The notes beneath the pieces are model-generated. The model did not search any database. It was not told the origin of the DNA and was given only the letters and a program-made list of their open reading frames with translations. From NCBI GenBank assembly GCA_019694345.1, contig JAIBCA010000143.1:1-64000 (forward strand): a DNA stretch of 64,000 nucleotides. The letters run 5' to 3'. The stretch comes from Pyrinomonadaceae bacterium. GTDB taxonomy: Bacteria; Acidobacteriota; Blastocatellia; Pyrinomonadales; Pyrinomonadaceae. Below, piece after piece: positions 35,045-43,098 of the stretch (its first letter is position 1; the number at the start of each line of letters is the position of its first letter). Position numbers and translations under genes: made by a program.

Positions 35045-36552
35045 CGTTCAGATTCGAGCCGGGCGAGAGCCTCCGCGGCGACCTCGCGGTCGTCAAAATG
35101 AAACTTGTCAGCCCCGACGATCTGATAGTCTTCATGTCCTTTTCCGGCGATAATGACCACATCATTAGTTCGGGCCTCGGAGATCGCTTGAAAGATCGCA
35201 CGGCGTCTGTCGTCGATCACCTGGTAGGGCGTTCGGGTCGGTTCAACTCCAACTTCGATCTCGGCGATGATACTAAGCGGGTCCTCGGTGCGGGGATTGT
35301 CGGATGTGATAATAACGAGGTCGCTGTTTTCGCCCGCGGCAATTCCCATCGGTTTGCGTTTCGAACGGTCCCGATCGCCGCCGCAGCCAAATACCGTGAT
35401 TATCTTGCCGTCCGTCAGTTCGCGGGCGGTTTTCAGTGTATTTAGGAGGGCATCGTCGGTGTGAGCGTAATCCACCACGACGGCAAAATCACCGCCGTGC
35501 GGCACGCGTTCGAAGCGTCCGGGAGCTCCAACACAGGAGGAAAGCCCGCGGATCATGTCTTCGATGCTGAATCCGAGCTCGAGGCCCGCGGCGGTCGCGG
35601 TCAACATATTGTAAACATGAGGTTTGCCGACGAGGGGCGAGGTTACGCGGTATTTGCCTGACGGGGCACGGAGCGTAAATTCGGTACCGCGAATAAGAGA
35701 AACCGAGATTTCAGACGCTTGAAGGTCCGCGCTCTCGTCATTCTGCGAGATGGTAACAATACGTCTGCCCTCAGCGGCAAGTTCCTGAGCGAGGCGTTTG
35801 CCGTATTCATCGTCGATATTGATCACGGAAGATCCCGGAAATTCACCTAAACGGCCGTCAAACAACTTCTTTTTCGCGTCAAAGTAGTTTTCCATCGTCA
35901 GATGGTAATCGAGGTGATCCTGCGTCAGGTTGGTAAACACCGCAACCTTGAATCGGAGCCCGTCGCACCGATGAAGGTCGATCGCCTGCGAGGACGCCTC
36001 CATGACCGCCATCGTGCAGCCGCTATCGAGGGCTTCGCGAAGAAAACGGTTCGTGTCGGATGCCTCTGGCGTCGTGCGGACGGCAGGTTCGCTGCGTTCA
36101 CCTATACGGTACTCGACGGTCGTCAGCATCGCCGGCTTTTTGCCTGCAGCCTCAGCTAAGGCAAAGCAGAGATACGTCGTCGTAGTCTTGCCGTTGGTGC
36201 CTGTTATGCCCACCAGATCAAGGTGTTTCGACGGCTCCCCATTGATCACGGCCGCCGCTTTGGCGAGAGCTTGGCGGGCGTTAGCGACCTTTAGCCAGGT
36301 GCCAGCAAAATCGGCCGGAGGATCAGATTCAGAAACGATGCCCGCCGCGCCGCGGCGGAGCACGTCATCAACGAATCTATGCCCGTCAACGGTCGCGCCC
36401 TTTATCGCAACAAAAAGTGTGCCCTCGCGGGCCTGCCGCGAATCGTGTGTAATATCGGTCGCCACGGCGTTCAGACCGCCGGTGGGCACCGCATTCAGTG
36501 CTGTTGAAATATCGCTGATCGTTTTGCTTATGGTGCTCAAAGTTGGGTTCAA
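35041..36552 (-). CDS. murE: UDP-MurNAc-tripeptide synthetase
   Basis: A 503-residue Mur ligase adding the third residue of the peptidoglycan stem peptide. It shows the ATP loop GITGTNGKTTTTYL, the carbamylated-lysine region, FTNLTQDHLDYHLTMENYF, and the C-terminal DNPRTEDP signature in which R binds meso-diaminopimelate, so DAP is the likely substrate rather than lysine. Length normal. It is not within a dcw cluster here. Start and length fit the family. Confidence 0.95.
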   Translation of the reverse strand: MNPTLSTISKTISDISTALNAVPTGGLNAVATDITHDSRQAREGTLFVAIKGATVDGHRFVDDVLRRGAAGIVSESDPPADFAGTWLKVANARQALAKAAAVINGEPSKHLDLVGITGTNGKTTTTYLCFALAEAAGKKPAMLTTVEYRIGERSEPAVRTTPEASDTNRFLREALDSGCTMAVMEASSQAIDLHRCDGLRFKVAVFTNLTQDHLDYHLTMENYFDAKKKLFDGRLGEFPGSSVINIDDEYGKRLAQELAAEGRRIVTISQNDESADLQASEISVSLIRGTEFTLRAPSGKYRVTSPLVGKPHVYNMLTATAAGLELGFSIEDMIRGLSSCVGAPGRFERVPHGGDFAVVVDYAHTDDALLNTLKTARELTDGKIITVFGCGGDRDRSKRKPMGIAAGENSDLVIITSDNPRTEDPLSIIAEIEVGVEPTRTPYQVIDDRRRAIFQAISEARTNDVVIIAGKGHEDYQIVGADKFHFDDREVAAEALARLESER

Positions 36553-36651
36553 TGCCTCGTCGCTAAGCGTGAATTATACGACACGCAGTCATTTTGTACG
36601 AACATTGGCGTTGTGATTTCGTACTAAGTTTCGGATGCGGAGGTTGACGAA

Positions 36652-36912
36652 ATGAATATTATCAAAATTATCCTTGCGGCGATCGGTCTTGTGTTTGTCG
36701 GGATGGCATTTTTGTGGGTTCTCGGATTTCTATCTTCGATACTCTGGTGGGTGTTTTGGATCGGTCTGCTCGGAGCATTGGGCTATGGCGGCTACAAATT
36801 ATTCCTGAAGGCTGAGGCCAAGGCGCTTTCGAGCGATCCGCACGCCGGATTGGGAAGTGCCGATATCAATATGTCCTGGGACGAATACGACCGCAAATAT
36901 CTACGTAAATAG
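36652..36912 (+). CDS. Small membrane protein of unknown function
   Basis: An 86-residue protein with GGAGG placed well before the ATG. Two hydrophobic helices (about 4-25 and 27-45, FLSSILWWVFWIGLLGALGYGGY) precede a charged cytosolic tail with SWDEYDRKYLRK at the end. The aromatic-rich helix pair and acidic tail are conserved-looking but match nothing I can name. It precedes tRNA-Leu. Confidence 0.7.
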   Translation: MNIIKIILAAIGLVFVGMAFLWVLGFLSSILWWVFWIGLLGALGYGGYKLFLKAEAKALSSDPHAGLGSADINMSWDEYDRKYLRK

Positions 36913-36990
36913 GCGGCTAGACAATCTTCGCGCGATTCGGTAGATTCTACATTGCGATCCGGGGCTGCAGGGTTCCCGGCCGTACGCGAC

Positions 36991-37075
36991 GCCGAGGTGG
37001 CGAAATTGGCAGACGCACTAGACTTAGGATCTAGCGCCGCGAGGCGTGCAGGTTCGATTCCTGTCCTCGGCACCA
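36991..37075 (+). tRNA. tRNA-Leu (anticodon UAG)
   Basis: A class II tRNA: acceptor GCCGAGG (36991-36997) pairs with CCTCGGC (37065-37071). The anticodon arm CTAGA/TCTAG encloses loop CTTAGGA with anticodon TAG at 37025-37027. A long variable arm and GGTTCGATTCC T-arm follow. CCA is encoded (37073-37075). Confidence 0.97.
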
Positions 37076-37183
37076 ACTTCTAACTTGATCGGTCGGCTGC
37101 AAACTGTCGGAGAACGGCAATTGCATCCGGCCAATTTTGTATTTGCGGATCACGCGTCTCAAATCTGAACGACCGCGTGTGAA

Positions 37184-37218
37184 AACCGGCACTGGGCAAC
37201 TGACAACCGGCAAATGAC
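37184..37218. repeat. Heptanucleotide tandem repeat upstream of tig
   Basis: Five 7-nt units: AACCGGC, ACTGGGC, AACTGAC, AACCGGC, AAATGAC. They lie in the 164-nt gap between tRNA-Leu and tig, 22 nt before the tig start codon, and so are probably in its leader or promoter. They belong to the same heptamer class as those near 6.5 kb and 50.8 kb. Confidence 0.6.
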
Positions 37219-37239
37219 GCGCTATCCTTTTTTCTGTAC

Positions 37240-38649
37240 ATGAAAAGCGAATTAAAAGAAATTTCACCTACCCAACGAGAGATTCACCTGGAGATCGATG
37301 CCGATGTGGTCAAGGCCGCATATGGCAAGGTCAGCCAGAAGTACGTAAAACGGGCCAATGTTCCCGGTTTTCGCAAGGGCTTTGCACCCCTGGACGTTGT
37401 CCGGATGCGGTTTAGTGAAGAGATCAAAAGCGAGGTCTTACAAGAGGTGATCCCCGGGCAGGTCACGGCCGCGATCCAGGAACACGACCTGCATCCGCTC
37501 GCGGAACCGCACCTCCATCTTGAGGACCAGGAAAATGTAAAGGTGAACGGCTCGCAGTCGATAAAGCTGCATGTTCACGTCGAAGTAATGCCCGAGATAC
37601 CGACTCCCAAGTACAAGGGGATCGAGGTCACCCGACGCGTAAAACCAGTAGCCGACGGCGAGGTCGAGGACCTCATAGCCGAGCGAATACAAAAAGAAGC
37701 GGCATTGATCCCGGTGGAGGGGAGAAAGTCGAAGATCGGCGATACGGTCATCGCGGACCTTGAGGGCGTTTTTGCCGATGAACCCGATGCCGATCCGATC
37801 AAGGCGGACGACCTCGAAGTGGAACTTGGCGGTGAGCACATCGAGGTTTCATTCACCGAAAATCTCGTTGGCGTTGAGGCGGACGAAGAAAAAGAATTTA
37901 CCGTCGCCTACCCGGAGACATTTTCTTCAGAGGCTCTGGCGGGAAAGACCGTCCACTATAAAGCGAAGATCAAGTCTGTCGGGCGATCTGAGGTTCCTGA
38001 ACTGAACGACGCATGGGCCAAGAGTCTAGACGAGGGGTACAAGTCACTAGCCGACCTTCGGAAAAAACTAAAGGCCGATCTCATTAAATATGCCGAGTCG
38101 GACGCCGACGCGAGACTCCGCAACAACGCTATCGCCAAATTGATCGAAGATAATTCGTTCGAGATACCGGGCGTCCTGATCGAAAATCAGGCCCGGAACC
38201 TTTTGAACAATTTCGCACAGGACCTGCAGCAACGTGGTGTTGACCTCAACAAGGTCGAGAGCCAGTTCATCGAGATGGCTTACAGCAATATGCGGACGCA
38301 GGCGGAGAGGGATGTTCGCGGGGCTCTGCTCCTTGACAAGGTCGCCGAACTTGAAAAGGTCGAAGTCTCTGAGGATGAGGTCAACGAAGAGATCCAAAAA
38401 TTGGCTGACTATTATCGAGCGTCTGCTGAAGAGATCCGTAATTCGCTCGAAAAGCAGGGCGGAGGCGTCGAGAACATTCGCAATAATCTGAAAACGAGGA
38501 AATCGATCGAGGCCATAATTGCGAAGGCAAAGGTTACGGAGGGCGAATGGATTGACGAGTCTGTCGGACAACCATCGTCTGAAGAAAAGCCGAAAAAGGT
38601 CGCTAAGAAGAAGGCTCCGGCAAAAAAGGCGGCAAAGAAAGCCGAGTAG
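37240..38649 (+). CDS. tig: Trigger factor (ribosome-associated chaperone and PPIase)
   Basis: A 469-residue chaperone. The N-terminal ribosome-binding domain (about 1-115) contains NVPGFRKGFAPLDVVRMRF, a variant of the GFRxGKxP ribosome-docking loop. An FKBP-type PPIase domain follows (about 150-235, KIGDTVIADLEGVF), then the helical C-terminal cradle. The end is a Lys/Ala-rich extension (about 445-469, KKVAKKKAPAKKAAKK) absent from E. coli trigger factor and perhaps RNA-binding. First of the tig-clpP-clpX group. Confidence 0.96.
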   Translation: MKSELKEISPTQREIHLEIDADVVKAAYGKVSQKYVKRANVPGFRKGFAPLDVVRMRFSEEIKSEVLQEVIPGQVTAAIQEHDLHPLAEPHLHLEDQENVKVNGSQSIKLHVHVEVMPEIPTPKYKGIEVTRRVKPVADGEVEDLIAERIQKEAALIPVEGRKSKIGDTVIADLEGVFADEPDADPIKADDLEVELGGEHIEVSFTENLVGVEADEEKEFTVAYPETFSSEALAGKTVHYKAKIKSVGRSEVPELNDAWAKSLDEGYKSLADLRKKLKADLIKYAESDADARLRNNAIAKLIEDNSFEIPGVLIENQARNLLNNFAQDLQQRGVDLNKVESQFIEMAYSNMRTQAERDVRGALLLDKVAELEKVEVSEDEVNEEIQKLADYYRASAEEIRNSLEKQGGGVENIRNNLKTRKSIEAIIAKAKVTEGEWIDESVGQPSSEEKPKKVAKKKAPAKKAAKKAE

Positions 38650-38661
38650 CCGGCAAGATGT

Positions 38662-38687
38662 CGGACCGGTCGGGCATGGCCGGTCCG
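38662..38687 (+). other. Hairpin between tig and clpP without a T-tract
   Basis: CGGACCGG (38662-38669) pairs with CCGGTCCG (38680-38687) around a 10-nt loop, 12 nt after the tig stop. No T-run follows, so it is more likely an mRNA stabiliser or processing site than an intrinsic terminator; Rho-dependent ending is possible. Confidence 0.4.
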
Positions 38688-38828
38688 GCTGATAAATTTA
38701 CTTGATTTTTGTGCCGAAAGTTGTAAAATCTGTAGGTCGAGGGCGACAATCATATTATTTACAATAGTTTATCCGGCACAACTTCAAGAATAATCTAAGG
38801 TAATTCCCAAAACGGAAATAGGAGATAT

Positions 38829-39416
38829 ATGGCATTAGTACCGATGGTTGTCGAACAAACGTCGCGGGGCGAGCGGGCATTCGACATTTACTCTCGCCTT
38901 TTGAAGGACAGCATCATATTTATCGGGACCCCGATCGATGACCAGATCGCGAATTTGATCGTGGCACAACTCCTGTTCTTGGAGGCTGAGGACCCGGAAC
39001 GCGACATCAACCTGTACATTAACAGCCCGGGCGGTTCGATTACGGCGGGAATGGCGATCTACGACACGATGCAGTTCATCAAGAACGACGTGACGACGAT
39101 CTGTGTGGGCCAGTGTGCTTCGATGGGAGCATTACTGCTATGCGCTGGAGCAGCGGGCAAGCGATTTTCGTTGCCGAATGCCCGGGTGCTTATCCATCAA
39201 CCGTCAGGCGGTGCCTCAGGACAGGCGACCGACGTTCGGCTCATGGCCGAGGAGATCATCCGAATGCGTACCTTGACCTCGTCGATCATTTCGAAGCACA
39301 CGGGGCAATCATTCGAGCAGGTCGAGAAAGACGTCGAACGTGATCGCATACTGACGCCGCTACAAGCGAAGGAATACGGTTTGATCGATGAAGTGATCGA
39401 ACACAGGGAAAAATAG
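38829..39416 (+). CDS. clpP: ATP-dependent Clp protease proteolytic subunit
   Basis: A 195-residue serine peptidase forming the 14-mer chamber of ClpXP. The triad is complete: S98 in GQCASMGA, H123 in VLIHQPSGG and D172. An AGGAG site 8 nt before the ATG fixes the start. Length and the N-terminal [23 protein letters not shown] fit the family. clpX follows after 73 nt that contain a perfect palindrome. Confidence 0.98.
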   Translation: MALVPMVVEQTSRGERAFDIYSRLLKDSIIFIGTPIDDQIANLIVAQLLFLEAEDPERDINLYINSPGGSITAGMAIYDTMQFIKNDVTTICVGQCASMGALLLCAGAAGKRFSLPNARVLIHQPSGGASGQATDVRLMAEEIIRMRTLTSSIISKHTGQSFEQVEKDVERDRILTPLQAKEYGLIDEVIEHREK

Positions 39417-39435
39417 GCGTTCAGAACCCGGCGTA

Positions 39436-39457
39436 CGGATGCCCGATCGGGCATCCG
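39436..39457. repeat. Perfect 22-nt palindrome between clpP and clpX
   Basis: The half-site CGGATGCCCGA is followed immediately by its exact reverse complement. As RNA it forms a 9-bp stem with a 4-nt loop, without a T-run. It could be a processing or stability hairpin separating clpP and clpX messages, or a dimeric regulator's operator. Confidence 0.7.
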
Positions 39458-39489
39458 ACCTATGACTTCTGTCATCCGATAACTACGAT

Positions 39490-40734
39490 ATGAGCCAATT
39501 CAGACGACCCGAAGAATTATTGACGTGTTCGTTTTGCGGCAAATCGCAAAATGACGTCCGCAAACTTATCGCCGGTCCCGGGGTTTATATCTGCAACGAA
39601 TGCATCGGCATTTGTAACGAGATAATCAACGACGACGAACAGTCGGCCTCAACCGTATCGCGGACGGCGCTACCCAAGCCCCACGAGATCAAAGGGTATC
39701 TTGATGAGTACGTTATCGGGCAGGATGAATCGAAAAAGCGTCTGTCGGTCGCGGTGTATCAACATTACAAGCGGTTGGAACTGGCGAAACGTCGCAGCGA
39801 TATCGAGCTTCAGAAATCCAATATTCTGTTGATCGGCCCGACCGGAACCGGAAAGACGCTTCTGGCCCAGACGCTCGCTCGTGTCCTGAGTGTTCCGTTC
39901 TGCATCGTGGACGCTACGAGCCTGACCGAGGCGGGCTATGTCGGCGAAGATGTCGAGAATATTCTTCTGCGTTTGCTGCAATCGGCTGGCGGCGACATTG
40001 AAAAGGCCCAACAGGGCATAATTTACATCGACGAGATCGACAAGATATGCCGCAAAGACGACAATCCGTCGATCACTCGTGACGTGTCGGGCGAAGGCGT
40101 TCAGCAGGCGTTGCTCAAGATCCTCGAGGGAACCGTGGCGAACATTCCTTCCGGCGGCGGACGAAAGCATCCTCAGCAGGATTTTCAACAATTGGACACG
40201 ACCAATATCCTGTTTATCTGCGGTGGTGCCTTCATCGGGCTTGAAAAAGTCGTCGAAAAGCGGTTTCGCAACAAATCGCTCGGTTTCCAAGCCGACGTTA
40301 AGACGAACAAGCAGCGTCATGACGAATCAATTAGCAAACTCGAGCCTGAAGATCTCATCCACTATGGCCTGATCCCGGAATTTGTCGGCCGTCTGCCCGT
40401 CATAGGGACACTGCGTGAATTGGATGAAGCGGCTCTCATCAAGATACTGACAGAGCCGAAGAACGCGCTTATCAAGCAGTATCAGCGAAAGTTCGAGTTT
40501 GACAATATCGGGCTCAAATTTACGGACGGTGCGCTGTCGGCGATCGCTCAGGAAGCACACAAACGAAAGGTCGGTGCCCGCGGGCTGATGATGATCCTTG
40601 AGGAGATCCTGCTCGAGTCGATGTATCACCTTCCGACGGAAAAATCGGTGACCGAACTGGTCATCACACGTGAAATGATCGAAAGAAAGGTGCCGGTCTT
40701 CGAGGTTGTTTCCCGATCGGAAGAGGCAGCGTAA
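39490..40734 (+). CDS. clpX: ATP-dependent Clp protease ATP-binding subunit
   Basis: A 414-residue AAA+ unfoldase feeding ClpP. The zinc-binding domain has C13, C16, C35 and C38. The motor has Walker A GPTGTGKT (116-123), the GYVGEDVE pore loop, Walker [11 protein letters not shown], sensor regions and the ClpP-binding IGF-type loop region. Length typical. A strong terminator follows, closing the tig-clpP-clpX unit. Confidence 0.98.
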   Translation: MSQFRRPEELLTCSFCGKSQNDVRKLIAGPGVYICNECIGICNEIINDDEQSASTVSRTALPKPHEIKGYLDEYVIGQDESKKRLSVAVYQHYKRLELAKRRSDIELQKSNILLIGPTGTGKTLLAQTLARVLSVPFCIVDATSLTEAGYVGEDVENILLRLLQSAGGDIEKAQQGIIYIDEIDKICRKDDNPSITRDVSGEGVQQALLKILEGTVANIPSGGGRKHPQQDFQQLDTTNILFICGGAFIGLEKVVEKRFRNKSLGFQADVKTNKQRHDESISKLEPEDLIHYGLIPEFVGRLPVIGTLRELDEAALIKILTEPKNALIKQYQRKFEFDNIGLKFTDGALSAIAQEAHKRKVGARGLMMILEEILLESMYHLPTEKSVTELVITREMIERKVPVFEVVSRSEEAA

Positions 40735-40764
40735 AGCGACACCGAGTGTCACGAAAGACTAAGG

Positions 40765-40796
40765 CGAGTCTGGGGTTTACCCAGGCTCGTTTTTTT
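40765..40796 (+). terminator. Intrinsic terminator after clpX
   Basis: A 10-bp stem CGAGTCTGGG/CCCAGGCTCG (one G-U pair) with loop GTTTA is followed by seven T residues. Confidence 0.95.
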
Positions 40797-40902
40797 GCGG
40801 GCAACAGTCTTGCGGCCATTTCATCTTGACTTGGCGGTACTGCGCTAATATTCTTAGGCCTCAAATCCTATTTTCGCCGTCAGTGCTCATCGGAGGTAGA
40901 TC

Positions 40903-42282
40903 ATGAAGGCCTTTAGCCGGTTTATTCTTGTTGCGGTTTCGTTATCAGTTATCTTGTCAGTCATGGCGGACGGTTTGGTAACCAAGGGGGCATCGGCCGT
41001 CGACAGACGGCTTGGTGGATCAAAGATGGCCACGGTGCCGCCTCAGTATCAGATCTTCGATCTGGGCGTAGTGCTCGCGGGCGATACTGCCTCTCAGGGG
41101 TTCGGTGTTTCGCCCGGTGGCGTCGCGGTGGGACGATCGTTTCGATCAGGCGCGACACAGGCATTTTCGTGGACCTTCGGAACCGGGATGGTTGGACTGC
41201 CCAACCTTGCCGGTCGCAGTTTTTTTTCGGCCAATGGAGCGAATGATGCAGGGATGGTCGTGGGCACGGGTGCCACCACCACTTTTGGTACCAGTCGGTT
41301 GCCGGTCGTATGGCAGAACGGTGTCGTTTCACAATTGCCTTTGCCTGCCGGTGAGACGCTCGGCGACGCCAATGACGTTAACACCTCGGGAGTAGCGGTC
41401 GGATCGATCAATGCAGGCACGTTACAGCGCGGTGTGGTATACAGCGGCATCAGTGCGACCGTCATTACCCAGACAACTTCGGGAGGCAGCTTTTTCACCA
41501 CCGCATTTGGCATCAATGATTCGGGAAGGGTAGCCGGGATCGGCATCGATCCTCAGAATGCGGCCCGCAATGTAGGGATGGTTTTCGACATTGGCAGCGG
41601 TGCTGCCATCGACATCGGGGCTCTTCCGGGCCTGAACGGCGCTATCGCGTTCGGAATTAGCAATGGCGGCCATGTCGTCGGGTCAAGTATGTTTAACCAG
41701 GGTTCCGGGTTGCCGTTCATTTGGACCCAGGCCGGGGGAATGACGGCGATCCCTCTACCGGTCGGAACAACGCAAGGGGCGGCAAGGGCCGTGAATTCGT
41801 CCGGTTGGGCGGTCGGGACGGCCTCCTCCGCATTCGCGATCCCATTCCTATTTGACGGAAGCAGTACGTATAGGATCGCCGATCTGATCCCAGCGGGCAC
41901 AGGCTGGGACTTATCGACAAATACCTCATCGTCGGCACTTGGCATCAGCGATAACGGCATCATCGTCGGAACGGGCATCATCAACGGCCAAACACACGCC
42001 TACGCAATGATCCCTGTGACAGATGTCGTCATAAGCGGTCGAGTTCTTACCTCCGCGGGGCAAGGGATCAGAAATTCACTGGTTACGATATCGGGCGGAG
42101 ACCTTAGTTCGCCGGTCACTGCACAGACGGGCAACTTTGGCTATTTTCGATTTTCGGGGCTTCACTCCGCACAGACGTACACGATCACCGTCAACAGCAA
42201 GCGATTCACGTTTTCGCAGTCGTCGAGGCAAGTCTCGCCGTTGGGCAACGTAAACGATGTAGACTTTACCGCATTGCCTTGA
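40903..42282 (+). CDS. Secreted HAF-repeat protein with carboxypeptidase-regulatory-like tail
   Basis: A 459-residue exported protein with GGAGG ahead of its ATG and an N-terminal signal (about 5-25). Residues 45-375 consist of beta repeats of the extracellular HAF type, each with a phrase like AFGISNGGHVVGSS or ANDAGMVVGTG. The last ~85 residues form a carboxypeptidase-regulatory-like/CnaB beta-sandwich (VVISGRVLTSAGQGIRNSLV, then FGYFRFSGLHSAQTYTITV). Probably surface-associated; function unknown. It sits alone between strong terminators, between clpX and a convergent gene. Confidence 0.85.
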   Translation: MKAFSRFILVAVSLSVILSVMADGLVTKGASAVDRRLGGSKMATVPPQYQIFDLGVVLAGDTASQGFGVSPGGVAVGRSFRSGATQAFSWTFGTGMVGLPNLAGRSFFSANGANDAGMVVGTGATTTFGTSRLPVVWQNGVVSQLPLPAGETLGDANDVNTSGVAVGSINAGTLQRGVVYSGISATVITQTTSGGSFFTTAFGINDSGRVAGIGIDPQNAARNVGMVFDIGSGAAIDIGALPGLNGAIAFGISNGGHVVGSSMFNQGSGLPFIWTQAGGMTAIPLPVGTTQGAARAVNSSGWAVGTASSAFAIPFLFDGSSTYRIADLIPAGTGWDLSTNTSSSALGISDNGIIVGTGIINGQTHAYAMIPVTDVVISGRVLTSAGQGIRNSLVTISGGDLSSPVTAQTGNFGYFRFSGLHSAQTYTITVNSKRFTFSQSSRQVSPLGNVNDVDFTALP

Positions 42283-42301
42283 AAATCCAATCAGGGATTG
42301 A

Positions 42302-42346
42302 AATGCCGCAGTCCGGATCGAACTGTCCGGGCGGCGGCATTTTATT
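42302..42346 (+). terminator. Bidirectional terminator between convergent genes
   Basis: AATGCCGC (42302-42309) pairs with GCGGCATT (42334-42341), enclosing a second short stem GTCCGG/CCGGAC-like, followed by a T-rich run on the plus strand and preceded by A residues that serve the minus strand. Confidence 0.8.
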
Positions 42347-42357
42347 TATATTTCGGA

Positions 42358-42966
42358 TCACGCCGGTGGAAGAAGATTGAACTCCCAAGACTTGGGCTCG
42401 AATTTGTCGAGCCCGCCATCGGTATTTCGTTTGAAAAACTGAATGTTGACAGAAGTCCCCGCGTCGGTCGGTGAACGAAGGACGACCTGATCTTCAAACG
42501 ACGCCCGCGACAACTTTATCGGTGGGTCCCACTCAATATCGAGATCGAGAGCGTAGATCAGCCCGGAACAGACCCTCTTTACTACCTCAAGCACTTCCTG
42601 CGGTTTTGAGTGTTTATTGTCGATAACGAGCGAATTCCGAAGGAATCTATATTTTCCGTCACCATCGGCCTCGAAATATGCCGTAACGCTGAGAAGGTCC
42701 TTCTTTGCCGCCGAAGCAAATATCGACGTTTTTGCCGTGTCGGCGATCTCACGGAGCACGGCAAGGTCGTTTTGCCCGGCCGAATCACGGCCAACAGCCG
42801 CACCCGATCGCTTAATTATGTCGAGAAGTGCCGCAGCGATCTTTCCGGCGATGCGGGTATGCTCGGAACGGTCGGGCCTGACAGCCACCTGTTCGGTCAA
42901 AAGAAAGTTCAGCGTGTCCCATTTGTCCAGAACATCAATCTTCAATTGGGCTGATATTTCGTTCAT
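42358..42966 (-). CDS. Soluble protein of unknown function
   Basis: A 202-residue cytoplasmic protein starting at the ATG at 42966; a start 18 nt upstream is possible. The first ~70 residues look helical (EISAQLKIDVLDKWDTLNFLLTEQ), followed by a mixed alpha/beta segment and a C-terminal beta-rich part ending EPKSWEFNLLPPA. No motif I can identify. It lies between the HAF and FG-GAP genes within the segment that separates clpX from lon. Confidence 0.65.
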   Translation of the reverse strand: MNEISAQLKIDVLDKWDTLNFLLTEQVAVRPDRSEHTRIAGKIAAALLDIIKRSGAAVGRDSAGQNDLAVLREIADTAKTSIFASAAKKDLLSVTAYFEADGDGKYRFLRNSLVIDNKHSKPQEVLEVVKRVCSGLIYALDLDIEWDPPIKLSRASFEDQVVLRSPTDAGTSVNIQFFKRNTDGGLDKFEPKSWEFNLLPPA

Positions 42967-43040
42967 CGACGCAAATGCTAGCACAATTGCGGTACGAGTT
43001 CACTTGTTAAGGGGACTATGCGAGACACGTCGTCAAAGCG

Positions 43041-43076
43041 AAAAATATGCCGGCGGCCCCGATGAGAGCCGCCGGC
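43041..43076 (-). terminator. Intrinsic terminator after the FG-GAP gene
   Basis: A perfect 9-bp GC-rich stem (43049-43057 with 43068-43076, 10-nt loop) is followed on the minus strand by ATATTTTT. Confidence 0.88.
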
Positions 43077-43098
43077 AATATCACCGCATGTTTTTCAC

